Source: JBJMLO01 sp045805265 (lineage in GTDB: Bacteria; Actinomycetota; UBA4738; JACQTL01). Taken from it: a stretch of DNA of 64,000 bases. Below are positions 8,870 through 16,793 of the stretch, one piece after another (the first letter of the stretch is position 1; each line of letters opens with the position of its first letter). The translations under genes were made by a program, and so were the position numbers. The stretch spans positions 62,001 to 126,000 of the forward strand of contig JBJMLO010000018.1 in the NCBI GenBank assembly GCA_045805265.1, in the 5' to 3' direction. The notes beneath the pieces are model-generated. The model was not told where the DNA came from. It saw only the letters and a list, made by a program, of their open reading frames with translations, and did not search any database.

Positions 8870-9196
8870 CTAGCGCTTTTTCGCCGCGGACTTCTTCGCG
8901 GGTGACTTCCTCGCCGTCGACTTCTTCGCCGTCGACCTCTTGGCGGGGGACTTCCTCGCGGCGGTCTTCTTCGCCGTCGACTTGCCCCGGGCGGCGGTCT
9001 TCTTCGCCGTCGACTTGCCCCGGGCGGCGGTCTTCTTCGCCGTCGACTTGCCCCGGGCGGCGGTCTTCTTCGCCGTCGACTTGCCCCTGGCGGTCGTCTT
9101 CTTCGCTGCGCCCTTCGCGCGCGACACCGTCTTCTTGGCGGTGGACCTCGCCCTGGAGACGGCCGACTTCGCCGTCGTCTTTCGCGTGGTGGCCAT
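8870..9196 (-). CDS. Histone-H1-like lysine/alanine-rich DNA-binding protein
   Basis: 108 residues made almost only of Lys, Ala, Arg, Ser and Thr, with four copies of the 11-residue unit ARGKSTAKKTA in the middle and further KSPAK/KSTAK units at the C-terminus. This composition matches the C-terminal tails of actinobacterial HU/HupB and bacterial H1-like proteins that coat DNA. There is no HU globular domain here, so it is a stand-alone tail. The ATG at 9196 is preceded by GGGGGTGA at proper spacing. It lies 70 bases downstream of whiB on the same strand and may be cotranscribed. Role as a nucleoid-associated protein is inference. Confidence 0.82.
   Translation of the reverse strand: MATTRKTTAKSAVSRARSTAKKTVSRAKGAAKKTTARGKSTAKKTAARGKSTAKKTAARGKSTAKKTAARGKSTAKKTAARKSPAKRSTAKKSTARKSPAKKSAAKKR
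8961..9092 (-). repeat. Four tandem 33-bp repeats inside the H1-like gene
   Basis: Units begin at 8961, 8994, 9027 and 9060 and are almost identical at the DNA level; the last differs at one position (CCCTGG for CCCGGG). Each encodes one 11-residue KSTAKKTAARG-type unit. Near-perfect nucleotide identity, including at wobble positions, points to recent duplication or slippage, so copy number is likely variable between strains and vulnerable to assembly collapse. Confidence 0.9.
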
Positions 9197-9266
9197 CAAC
9201 TCACCCCCTTCCGAGGGTCTCGGGCGCCTGGGAACAAACGTCCAACTGCGGCGCGATGGTGGTGGT

Positions 9267-9494
9267 CTAGGACGCCATGCGCTTGAGGCGCCGGCGCTCT
9301 CGCTCGCTCATGCCGCCCCAGACGCCGTACCGCTCGTCCCGTCGCAGGGCGTAGTTCAAACACTCGATCCGTACGGGGCAGTCCGCACAGATGCGCTTGG
9401 CCTCCCGAGACGATCCTCCCTTCTCCGGGAAGAACACCTCCGGGTCGTGCTGTCTGCACCTTCCCCGTTCCTGCCACGGGATGTAGTGATGCAC
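9267..9494 (-). CDS. WhiB-family iron-sulfur transcription regulator
   Basis: 75 residues from GTG 9494, with GGAGGG seven bases upstream. All family features are present: four cluster-ligand cysteines (Cys13, Cys36, Cys39, Cys45 in the C-x22-C-x2-C-x5-C pattern), the GVWGG turn (57-61) and a basic C-terminus RERRRLKRMAS for DNA contact. WhiB proteins bind a [4Fe-4S] cluster and typically act with the primary sigma factor; they are almost confined to Actinomycetota and their phages. The position next to the glycosyltransferase/manB block resembles that of WhiB2/WhmD-type genes, although the N-terminal extension of those is missing. Two inverted-repeat regions lie upstream. Confidence 0.95.
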   Translation of the reverse strand: MHHYIPWQERGRCRQHDPEVFFPEKGGSSREAKRICADCPVRIECLNYALRRDERYGVWGGMSERERRRLKRMAS

Positions 9495-9527
9495 GGCTCA
9501 TCCCTCCGTGAACTACAGTCATGTAAT

Positions 9528-9549
9528 TCTGACGGAAGGGGCCGTCAGA
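9528..9549. promoter_or_regulatory. Inverted repeat in the whiB leader/promoter
   Basis: TCTGACGG and CCGTCAGA form perfect 8-base arms around AAGGGG, 34-55 bases upstream of the whiB start codon. The position fits either an operator overlapping the whiB promoter or a hairpin in the 5' leader. The nearby AT-rich AATTACAT on the minus strand could be part of a -10 region, but no clear hexamer pair stands out. Confidence 0.45.
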
Positions 9550-9649
9550 TTGCAAGTGGAAGTTTCCGCCTGCATCCGCCGTCATGTCTGCGTACAACCT
9601 TTCCCCCTTTGCACGCGGGTGACAAGACTTTCTGGAACATTTTTCGATG

Positions 9650-9690
9650 GTCAATCTAATTGACGATTATGGTCAAGCAGCTTGACCATA
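9650..9690. promoter_or_regulatory. Two tandem palindromes (GTCAA...TTGAC), candidate operator upstream of whiB / downstream of fbiC
   Basis: Palindrome 1 is GTCAAT-CTA-ATTGAC (9650-9664). Palindrome 2 is TATGGTCAAG-CAG-CTTGACCATA (9668-9690), whose core GTCAAG-CAG-CTTGAC has the same layout. The centres are 22 bases apart, close to two helical turns, and the stretch is unusually AT-rich. Low GC and no following T-run argue against a simple fbiC terminator. A dimeric regulator binding two adjacent sites is the better fit. Confidence 0.5.
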
Positions 9691-9735
9691 TCGGTCATTC
9701 GCGGTCGCGTTCGATGCGGAACCGTGCGCGGGACG

Positions 9736-12231
9736 TCAGCGCAGCGGCGCGAGCGGGCGGTCGCGATGGACCCGGCCGTACGTGGTGGTGCGCTCGGCGG
9801 GGGTCCGGCCGATGGAGCGGATCGCCTCCTCCAGCTCCCAGGGCTCCTTGCGGATCCCCCACTCCGCCCCGGCCATCCGGCTGATGGTCTCCTCCATGAG
9901 TGTTCCGCCGAAGTCGTTGGCGCCCCCCCGGAGCAACAGCCGACACGCCTCGATCCCCATCTTCACCCACGACACCTGGACGTTCGGGACGCGGCCGTGC
10001 AACAGGATGCGCGCGACCGCGTGGACGCGGCGGTTGTCGTCGTGGGTCGGCCCGGGCCGGGCCTTGCCGGCCAGATAGATCGGCGAGTTCTGATGGACGA
10101 ACGCCAGCGGCACGAACTCGGTGAACCCACCGGTGCGGTCCTGGATCGAAGCGAGCCGCCGGATGTGCGCGACCCAGTGCGGTGGCGCATCGACGTGGCC
10201 GTACATCATGGTGGAGCTCGAGCGCAGCCCGACGTCGTGCGCGGTCGCCACGATCTCCTCCCAAGTTTCCGCGGGGAGCTTCCCTTTCGTCAGCACCCAC
10301 CGGACGTCGTCGTCCAGGATCTCGGCCGCGGTGCCGGGGATCGAGCCGAGCCCCCGCCGCCTGCATTCCGTGAGGAACTCCCGGAACGAGATGCCGAGCC
10401 GCGTCGAGCCGTTCAGCACCTCCATCGGGCTGAAGGCATGGACGTGGATGTCCGGCACCCGCGCCTTCACCGCGTCGAGGAGCTGGAAGTAGAACTCGCC
10501 GGGCAGGGACGGGTGGAGGCCGCCCTGCATGCACACCTCGGTGGCGCCGGCCTCCCATGCCTCGCGGGCGCGGTCGGCCACCTCCTCGAGGCGCAGCGTG
10601 TACGACTCCCGGTCCACCTCGCGCTGCGCGAACGCGCAGAACCGGCAGCCCGTGTAGCAGACGTTCGTGAAGTTGATGTTCCGGTTCACGACGTAGGTGA
10701 CCTCGTCGCCGACGGCGTCCCGGCGGAGGTCGTCGGCGATGGCGCACAGCGCCTCCAGCGCCTGCCCTGAAGCCTCGAACAGCGCCGCGGCCTCGCTGTC
10801 GGTGATGTCGTCGGGCCGGCCGGCCGTGGCCTTCTTCAGCGCGCGGCGGATGTCGCCGGCCAGCCGCTTCGGGTCTCGCGGCCGTTCGGCCCACCGCCGG
10901 GTGGCCTCGACCTCGAACGCGTCGAAGTCGCCGTACACCTGGAGGGCGTCGTCGCGGAGCCCCGCGTCGCCCGCCTTCGCGAACGTCAGCGCGATCTCGC
11001 GGGGCTTCCACTGGACGTCGGGGTCCTGCCACGCGATTGGCTCGGGCAGCCGGCCCTCGGGGGGAAGGCCGTCCTCGCCGGCCAGCGCCGCCACCGGGCG
11101 CTGCATCTTCCCGGCGATCCAGGGGTCGGGTTTCGTCGCGTACTCCGGGTAGACCGTGAGGCGCTCGCGGAGCTGGAGGCCGCGCGCCGCGGTCTCCCCG
11201 GCCAGTCGCGCAATCTGGGGCCAGGGCTTCTCCGGGTTCACGTGGTCGGGCGTGAGCGGCGAGACGCCACCCCAGTCGTCGATGCCGGCGTCGAGCAGGC
11301 GGGGGTACGCGCCGTCCGAGAGGTTCGGCGGCGCCTGGACGTGCATCCGGGGGCCGAGGATCACGCGCGCGGCGGCGATCGCGGCGAGGTACTCCTCGGT
11401 CTCCGGGGGCGGCGCCGCGTGCATGGCCGTCCGGGGCTTCGGGACGAAGTTCTGGACGATGACCTCCTGGACGTGGCGGTACTTCCGGTGGAGGTCGCGG
11501 ATCGCGAGCAGCGACTCGGCGCGCTCGCGCACGGTCTCGCCGATCCCGACGAGGATGCCGGTCGTGAACGGGATCGACAGCCGCCCGGCGTCCTCGATGG
11601 TCCGCAGGCGGACCGCCGGGGCCTTGTCCGGCGAGCCGAAGTGGGGGCCGCCCTTCGCGAACAGCCGCTCCGAGGACGTCTCGAGCATGAGCCCCATCGA
11701 CGCGCTGACGTGCTTCAGCCGCGCCATGTCCTCCCACGACATCACGCCGGGGTTGAGGTGGGGCAGGAGGCCGGTCTCCTCGATGACCCGGATGGCCACC
11801 GCCCGCAGGTAGTCCAGCGTGGACTTGTATCCCCGGGCCTCGAGCCACTCCCGGGCGACCGGATACCGGTCCTCGGGCCGGTCGCCGAGGGTGAACAGGG
11901 CCTCCTTGCACCCCAGCCGGCGGCCGGCGTCGGCGATCGCCACGACCTCCTCGGGGGTGAGGAACGGGGAACCCAGCCGCGCCGGGGGCTTGGCGAACGT
12001 GCAGTAGTGGCAGCGGTCCCGGCACAGCATGGTCAGCGGAACGAAGACCTTCCGGGAGTACGTCACCGTCGTGCCGTGGCCGAGCTCCCGGAGGTGCCGG
12101 GCCTGCGCCATCAGCCGTTCCAGCTGCTCGCCCCGGGCCGCCAGCAGGGCCGCGACCTCGCCGGCGGAGAGCGTCTTGCCGGACTCGGCGCGGGCCAGGG
12201 CCCGCCGGACGGCGAGGGAGCGATCCTCCAC
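9736..12231 (-). CDS. fbiC: F420 biosynthesis protein FbiC (FO synthase, CofG-CofH fusion)
   Basis: 831 residues with two radical-SAM modules. The N-terminal CofG-like half carries the [4Fe-4S]-binding CRDRCHYC (Cys70, Cys74, Cys77). The C-terminal CofH-like half carries CYTGCRFC near residue 525 and ends in RGGANDFGGTLMEE and GRTPAERTTTYG, both typical. The fused enzyme makes the deazaflavin FO from tyrosine and 5-amino-6-ribitylamino-uracil, the committed step to coenzyme F420. The fusion is the actinobacterial form; many archaea have separate CofG and CofH. It lies in the same neighbourhood as fbiA and fbiB but on the other strand. No fbiD (CofC) is in the window. Confidence 0.95.
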   Translation of the reverse strand: MEDRSLAVRRALARAESGKTLSAGEVAALLAARGEQLERLMAQARHLRELGHGTTVTYSRKVFVPLTMLCRDRCHYCTFAKPPARLGSPFLTPEEVVAIADAGRRLGCKEALFTLGDRPEDRYPVAREWLEARGYKSTLDYLRAVAIRVIEETGLLPHLNPGVMSWEDMARLKHVSASMGLMLETSSERLFAKGGPHFGSPDKAPAVRLRTIEDAGRLSIPFTTGILVGIGETVRERAESLLAIRDLHRKYRHVQEVIVQNFVPKPRTAMHAAPPPETEEYLAAIAAARVILGPRMHVQAPPNLSDGAYPRLLDAGIDDWGGVSPLTPDHVNPEKPWPQIARLAGETAARGLQLRERLTVYPEYATKPDPWIAGKMQRPVAALAGEDGLPPEGRLPEPIAWQDPDVQWKPREIALTFAKAGDAGLRDDALQVYGDFDAFEVEATRRWAERPRDPKRLAGDIRRALKKATAGRPDDITDSEAAALFEASGQALEALCAIADDLRRDAVGDEVTYVVNRNINFTNVCYTGCRFCAFAQREVDRESYTLRLEEVADRAREAWEAGATEVCMQGGLHPSLPGEFYFQLLDAVKARVPDIHVHAFSPMEVLNGSTRLGISFREFLTECRRRGLGSIPGTAAEILDDDVRWVLTKGKLPAETWEEIVATAHDVGLRSSSTMMYGHVDAPPHWVAHIRRLASIQDRTGGFTEFVPLAFVHQNSPIYLAGKARPGPTHDDNRRVHAVARILLHGRVPNVQVSWVKMGIEACRLLLRGGANDFGGTLMEETISRMAGAEWGIRKEPWELEEAIRSIGRTPAERTTTYGRVHRDRPLAPLR

Positions 12232-12342
12232 GGACGACGAGTGTACGTCTCATCGGCGAGGCGACTGCACGGCTTGGGATCGCGTGAATGCATCGAAGGT
12301 CGCTCGCGCCCCGCCTCGCATTGACCGGAGAGCATTTCCTCT

Positions 12343-12957
12343 CTACGGGTCTGGGCGCCCTTCCGCCGCTCGCAGGATGTCGGCCGTGCTGACCGTCCCC
12401 CGGCGGATCGCTTCGTTCGCCAGGCGGGCCCGTCGTCCCTCCCGCTCGACGATGCCGAACTTGTCGTACAGCCGTGCCAGGTGCTGCTTCACGGCCGCCT
12501 CCGTCACCACGAGCTCGGCGGCGATCTGGCGGATCGAGGCCGGCTCCCGGAACACGTCCCCGGAGGCCATCGGGCGGCACAGGGCGGCGAGGATCTCCCG
12601 CTCCCTTCGGGTGAGGTCGGGCCCGATCTCGAACCCGACCGTCCCCTTCCCCGAGTCGCCCGAGCGTCGGCCCCGCGCGAACAGCCGGACCGTCCCGATC
12701 CGGATTTCGTCGCCGGTCTTGACCGGGCGCTCTCCCCAGATGCGGTCGCCGTTCACGAAGGTGCCGTTGCGGGAGCCGAGGTCCCGGATGCACCAGTGCG
12801 TCGCCACGCGCTCCAGGACGGCGTGGACGTGCGAGACCGTGCGGTCGAGGGGGAGCGGGACGTCGTTCGAGTCGGAGAACCCGATCGTGATCCGCTCGCC
12901 CTCGAGCGGGATCCGCTCGAGGACGCCGTTTGCCCACATCTCCAGGTACTCGGCCAT
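12343..12957 (-). CDS. FHA domain protein with C-terminal LuxR/GerE-like HTH
   Basis: 204 residues from ATG 12957, preceded by GGGGGCGG. An FHA phosphothreonine-binding domain occupies about 20-95, with ITIGFSDSNDV, the SHVHAVL loop and DLGSRNGTFVNG all intact. After a linker comes LTRREREILAALC and then an HTH (IRQIAAELVVTEAAVKQHLARLYDKFGI), resembling the GerE fold. It is therefore likely a one-piece regulator that reads a Ser/Thr-kinase signal. It lies about 110 bases upstream of fbiC on the same strand and may be cotranscribed with it. Targets are unknown; an FHA-HTH fusion is less common than FHA alone. Confidence 0.82.
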   Translation of the reverse strand: MAEYLEMWANGVLERIPLEGERITIGFSDSNDVPLPLDRTVSHVHAVLERVATHWCIRDLGSRNGTFVNGDRIWGERPVKTGDEIRIGTVRLFARGRRSGDSGKGTVGFEIGPDLTRREREILAALCRPMASGDVFREPASIRQIAAELVVTEAAVKQHLARLYDKFGIVEREGRRARLANEAIRRGTVSTADILRAAEGRPDP

Positions 12958-13127
12958 GGACCGCCCCCGTCCGCGTCTGCGGCGGACGTCACCAATGGTG
13001 ACAGAAACCTCTCCTCCCGCAACGGAAGACTGGCCGGGCCGGTGATTCTTCCCGGACTCCCCGGGGCGGACGATCGACCTGTCCGAGCCGAGCGCGGGGC
13101 GCTCGCGGGGATCGAGAGGAGGCCATG

Positions 13128-14414
13128 ATGGACGCACACGAGATCGACGGGATCACGGGCCGGTCACCTGGGTCGAGTCCGAGTCGGCACCGGCGGACCG
13201 GGTTCCTCGGAGCCGCCCTGGCGGCGTTCCTCGTGACCATGATGGTCGCCGCAGGAACGGCGTCGGCGACGTCCGGGAAGCCGTCGCTCGATTGGTCCCG
13301 CATCGCGGGGAGCCAGCTGAACGACGCGGGCGTCTCGCCGACCGGCGCGATCTACGCGGTCGGCAGGCAGGACCTGGCCCAGGGCTCGGCCGCGACGGTG
13401 TTCAAGTACACGCCGTCGGGGGACCTGGTCTGGTCCAGGAGCTGGACAAAGGGCGGCGGGTACGCCATGGCCGAGGCCGTGGCGTTCGGCGGCGGGGGCT
13501 TCGTGTATGTCACGGGGTTCCTGGGCTCTCCGCACGCCGAGGGTGGCGGGTTCCTGCTGCTCAAGTACTCACCGAAGGGCAACCTGATCTGGAAACGCGT
13601 GTCCGCCGACTGGCCCACGAACCGCACCGAGGGAGCATCCGGCGTGGCGGTGGCCTCCGGTGAGGTCGTGATCTCCGGATCCCACTTCGGCTGCTGCGGC
13701 GAGACCACCGACGACGGGTGGGTGAAGGCCTTCGACGCGCGCGACGGCCACCCGCTGTGGACGAACGAGTACGAGTCCCCGGGCATCTCGGACACGAACG
13801 ACTCGGCCGCCGCGGTGGCGGCGGGACCCGGGGGGTTCTATGTGACGGGATGGGTCGCCCGGGGACCGGAGTCCAGTGACACGGACTTCGTGAACCATGA
13901 CCTCGTGGTCCAGAGGCTGAGCACCTCCGGGGCCCACGTGTGGACGCGCGTGGTGAGCGACGGCGTCCGGGACCACGACGGCGGCGTCGACGTGGTCGTC
14001 TGTGGCGGACGGGTGCTGGTGACCGCTCGGGTCGACGAGGTGCTGACCGAGACGAAGTACCGCCCCGGACACGCGTGGCTCAGGTCCTACACGGTCGACG
14101 GAGACAGCGTGTGGACCCGCGAGTGGGGATCCACCCAGCCACAACGGCCGGGCGGGCTGGGCCCGGCGCGCGATGGCGGCGTCGTACTTGCCGGGACCCA
14201 GCAAGACCCCGCCGATCACCTGGCCAACCTGACGATCCGCTCCTTCGACTCGGCGGGCGCCCTGCAATGGTCGAGGGTCCTCGATCCCGACCACCAGTCG
14301 CTGTCCGGGACCGGGGCGGCCACGCTGGACGGGCGCGTCTTCGTGACGGCCGTTCGGGACAACGCCCTGGGTTCGGCGTCGACGGGCTGGATCGCGAGGT
14401 TCGACGAGCCGTAA
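13128..14414 (+). CDS. Secreted beta-propeller protein (SBBP/PQQ-like repeats), unknown function
   Basis: About 428 residues. A long n-region (MDAHEIDG... with basic RHRRTG) precedes a hydrophobic signal segment and an ASA-type cleavage site (FLGAALAAFLVTMMVAAG). The mature part consists of repeated blades such as GDLVWSRSW, GNLIWKRV, GHPLWTNEY, GAHVWTRV, GDSVWTREW and GALQWSRVL, the pattern of PQQ/SBBP-like propellers. The second of two adjacent ATGs (13128) is better spaced from AGGAGG (13117-13122) than the first (13125). No catalytic motif is visible; a binding or structural surface role is possible. It is divergent from the FHA-HTH gene. Confidence 0.7.
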   Translation: MDAHEIDGITGRSPGSSPSRHRRTGFLGAALAAFLVTMMVAAGTASATSGKPSLDWSRIAGSQLNDAGVSPTGAIYAVGRQDLAQGSAATVFKYTPSGDLVWSRSWTKGGGYAMAEAVAFGGGGFVYVTGFLGSPHAEGGGFLLLKYSPKGNLIWKRVSADWPTNRTEGASGVAVASGEVVISGSHFGCCGETTDDGWVKAFDARDGHPLWTNEYESPGISDTNDSAAAVAAGPGGFYVTGWVARGPESSDTDFVNHDLVVQRLSTSGAHVWTRVVSDGVRDHDGGVDVVVCGGRVLVTARVDEVLTETKYRPGHAWLRSYTVDGDSVWTREWGSTQPQRPGGLGPARDGGVVLAGTQQDPADHLANLTIRSFDSAGALQWSRVLDPDHQSLSGTGAATLDGRVFVTAVRDNALGSASTGWIARFDEP

Positions 14415-14466
14415 TCGGCGCTGCGCGGACCCGTGCGATGGATCGGCCGCTGATGCGGCCGCGGCG

Positions 14467-14494
14467 GAGGCTCCCGGCACTCGCTGGGAGCCTC
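14467..14494 (+). terminator. Hairpin downstream of the beta-propeller gene
   Basis: GAGGCTCCC and GGGAGCCTC form a perfect 9-base stem around a 10-base loop. It begins 53 bases after the propeller stop and ends 30 bases before fbiA, so it likely insulates the F420 operon. There is no U tract. Confidence 0.5.
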
Positions 14495-14523
14495 TGCCGC
14501 GCGGGGCCCCGTAGGCTGTGCGC

Positions 14524-15462
14524 ATGAAGATCGTCGCGCTGGCCGGAGGAGTCGGCGCGGGGAAGTTCCTGCGGGGGCTGCTCCGGGTCGTCCCGCCGCG
14601 CGACGTGACGGTCGTCGTGAACACCGCGGACGACATCGAGCTGCACGGGCTCCACGTCTCGCCGGACCTCGACTCGGTCGTGTACTGGCTGGGCGGGGCC
14701 ATGGACCGCGAGCGGGGATGGGGCCGGCGGGACGAGACGTTCCGGGCCACCGAGGAGCTGGAGCGGTTCGGCGCGGAGGGAGCATGGTTCGGACTCGGCG
14801 ACCTGGACCTGGCCACGCACCTGTTCCGGACCGGGCTGCTGCGCGGCGGCGCGACGCTCTCGGAGGCGACCGCCCGGGTGGCCGCGCGGTTCGGGGTGGC
14901 CTGCCGGGTGCTGCCGATGAGCGACGACCCCGTGACCACGCGGATCGAGGCGGTGAGCATGGGACGGAGGATGGACCTGCACTTCCAGGAGTACTGGGTG
15001 CGGCGGCACGCCTCGGACGAGGTGAAGGCCGTGCGCTACGCGGGGGCCGAGGAGGCGCGGCCGGCTCCCGGCGTGCTGGAGGCGCTGGCGGCGGCCGACG
15101 TCGTGGTGTTCCCCCCGTCGAACCCGGTGGCGTCGCTGGGGCCCGTCCTCGCCGTCCCCGGGATGCGGGACGCCGTGGCGGCTCGCCGGGATCGCGCGGC
15201 CGGCGTCTCGGGGATCGTGGGGGGCGCGCCGCTGGCGGGCATGGCCGACCGCCTGCTGCCGGTCGTCGGTGTCGAGGTGTCGGCCGCCGGCGTCGCCGAG
15301 CTGTACCGGGACCTCCTGGGGGGCTGGGTGATCGACCGCGCGGACGAGGGCCTGCGGTCGCGCATCGAGGCGCTGGGGATCCGCGTGGCCGTGACCGACA
15401 CCGTGATGGGCGGGGACGCGGCCGCCGAGCGCGTGGCGCGCACCGCGCTATCGCTGGTGTAG
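14524..15462 (+). CDS. fbiA: 2-phospho-L-lactate (or phosphoenolpyruvate) transferase CofD/FbiA
   Basis: 312 residues starting MKIVALAGGVGAGKFLRGL, the family N-terminal nucleotide-binding loop. NTADDIELHGLHVSPDLDS and the VFPPSNPVASLGPVL segment are also CofD hallmarks. The enzyme transfers the lactyl- or enolpyruvyl-phospho moiety from its guanylylated donor onto FO to give F420-0 or dehydro-F420-0; in Actinomycetota the PEP-derived donor is the known route. ATG 14524 is preferred over the GTG two codons upstream because it matches the family start. It is followed after 3 bases by fbiB. Confidence 0.95.
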   Translation: MKIVALAGGVGAGKFLRGLLRVVPPRDVTVVVNTADDIELHGLHVSPDLDSVVYWLGGAMDRERGWGRRDETFRATEELERFGAEGAWFGLGDLDLATHLFRTGLLRGGATLSEATARVAARFGVACRVLPMSDDPVTTRIEAVSMGRRMDLHFQEYWVRRHASDEVKAVRYAGAEEARPAPGVLEALAAADVVVFPPSNPVASLGPVLAVPGMRDAVAARRDRAAGVSGIVGGAPLAGMADRLLPVVGVEVSAAGVAELYRDLLGGWVIDRADEGLRSRIEALGIRVAVTDTVMGGDAAAERVARTALSLV

Positions 15463-15465
15463 CCG

Positions 15466-16758
15466 GTGCGCGTCTCGCCGGTCGAGGGCCTGCCGGAGGT
15501 CGAACCCGGCGAGGATCTCCCGGCGCTGCTGGCCCGGGAGCTGTCCGGCCGGCTGCGGCCCGGAGACGTCGTCGCGGTCACGCAGAAGATCGTGTCGAAG
15601 GCCGAGGGGCGCGTCGTCCCCGAGGACGAGCGGGGCCACGCCGGCTGGGTCGAGTCCGAGACCGCCCGCGTCGTGGCCCGCCGCGAGGACCTGCTGATCG
15701 CGCAGACCCGCCACGGGTTCGTGTGCGCGAACGCCGGCGTCGACGCGTCGAACGTCGCGACCGGGTTCCTCACGCTGCTGCCCGACGACCCCGACGCCAG
15801 CGCGGAGCGGATCCGAGGGGCGTTGACGCGATCTGCCGGGGGCGACGTCGGCGTGGTGGTCACCGACACGTTCGGCCGGGCCTGGCGGCGGGGGCTGGTG
15901 AACGTGGCGATCGGCTCGGCCGGGCTGCCGGCGCTGGTGGACCTCCGGGGATCGCCCGATCACACGGGGCGCCTCCTCGAGGCGACGGTCGTGGCCCTGG
16001 CCGACGAGCTGGCGGCGGCGTCCGGCCTGGTGATGGGGAAGGACGCCCGCGTGCCGGCGGCGGTGCTCCGTCCGGACGACCCGGCCTGGTGGGTGCGCCC
16101 CGGCACCGGCGCCCGGGAGCTGGTCCGTCCTCCCGAGGAGGACCTGTTCCGGGAGTCGCCGCTGCAGCTGCTGCACGCGCGCCGGTCGCTCCGCTCGTTC
16201 GGCGAGGGCGACGTCCCGGTCGCGGCCCTGCGTGAGGCGGTCCGAGCCGCGTGCACCGCACCGGCGCCGCACCACACCCGGCCGTGGCTGTTCGTCGCCC
16301 TGACGTCGGAGGCGGCTAGGCGCCGGCTGCTGACGGCCATGGCCGCGGCGTGGCGGGCGGACCTCGAACGCGACGGGTCGCCGGAGCACGTCATCGAGCG
16401 CCGGCTGGCCAAATCCGACGCGCTGCTCGGCGCCGCGCCGGCGATCGTCGTTCCTTGCGTCCGCGTTCGCGGTGCGCACGCCTACCCGGACGAGGAGCGC
16501 TCGTCCGCGGAGCGCGAGATGTTCCTGCTGGCCGGCGGGGCGGGGATCCAGAACCTCCTGCTGGCCCTGCACGCCCAGCGCCTCGGGTCGTGCTGGGTGT
16601 CCTCCACGCTGTTCTGCAAGGAGGAGGCCCGCGGGGCTCTCGGCCTCGACGAGGAGTGGATCCCTCTGGGCTCGGTGGCGGTGGGGCCGATGCCCGACGT
16701 CGCGCCCCCCGACCGCCCGCCCCTGCCCGTCGACGAGCACGTCCGGTTCCTCGACTGA
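15466..16758 (+). CDS. fbiB: FbiB: F420-0:gamma-glutamyl ligase fused to nitroreductase-like dehydro-F420 reductase
   Basis: 430 residues from GTG 15466. The N-terminal CofE ligase domain (about 1-225) has VAVTQKIVSKAEGR, VVVTDTFGRAWRRG and GLVMGKD. The C-terminal domain (about 235-430) is an FMN nitroreductase fold with HARRSLRSF, PHHTRPW and GAGIQNLLLALHAQRLGSCW. In mycobacteria this two-domain form both reduces dehydro-F420-0 and adds the gamma-linked glutamates. Its presence implies the PEP-dependent branch of the pathway. It is tightly coupled to fbiA and convergent with the TolB-like gene. Confidence 0.94.
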   Translation: MRVSPVEGLPEVEPGEDLPALLARELSGRLRPGDVVAVTQKIVSKAEGRVVPEDERGHAGWVESETARVVARREDLLIAQTRHGFVCANAGVDASNVATGFLTLLPDDPDASAERIRGALTRSAGGDVGVVVTDTFGRAWRRGLVNVAIGSAGLPALVDLRGSPDHTGRLLEATVVALADELAAASGLVMGKDARVPAAVLRPDDPAWWVRPGTGARELVRPPEEDLFRESPLQLLHARRSLRSFGEGDVPVAALREAVRAACTAPAPHHTRPWLFVALTSEAARRRLLTAMAAAWRADLERDGSPEHVIERRLAKSDALLGAAPAIVVPCVRVRGAHAYPDEERSSAEREMFLLAGGAGIQNLLLALHAQRLGSCWVSSTLFCKEEARGALGLDEEWIPLGSVAVGPMPDVAPPDRPPLPVDEHVRFLD

Positions 16759-16793
16759 CCCGGGCCCCGCCGCCGCCGACTCGGAGCCCGCGC

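Noticed and set aside
5465..8905. A plus-strand open frame of about 1,150 codons opposite the large glycosyltransferase
   Set aside because: It shows only low-complexity composition, while the minus strand encodes clear GT2 motifs.
8961..9092. Possible CRISPR-like repeat array
   Set aside because: The 33-bp units are directly adjacent with no spacers and are in frame within a coding sequence.
8940..9200. Plus-strand hydrophobic repeats reading FFAVDLPRAAV over the H1-like gene
   Set aside because: This is the reverse translation of the 33-bp repeats; the minus strand has a ribosome-binding site and a sensible Lys/Ala-rich product.
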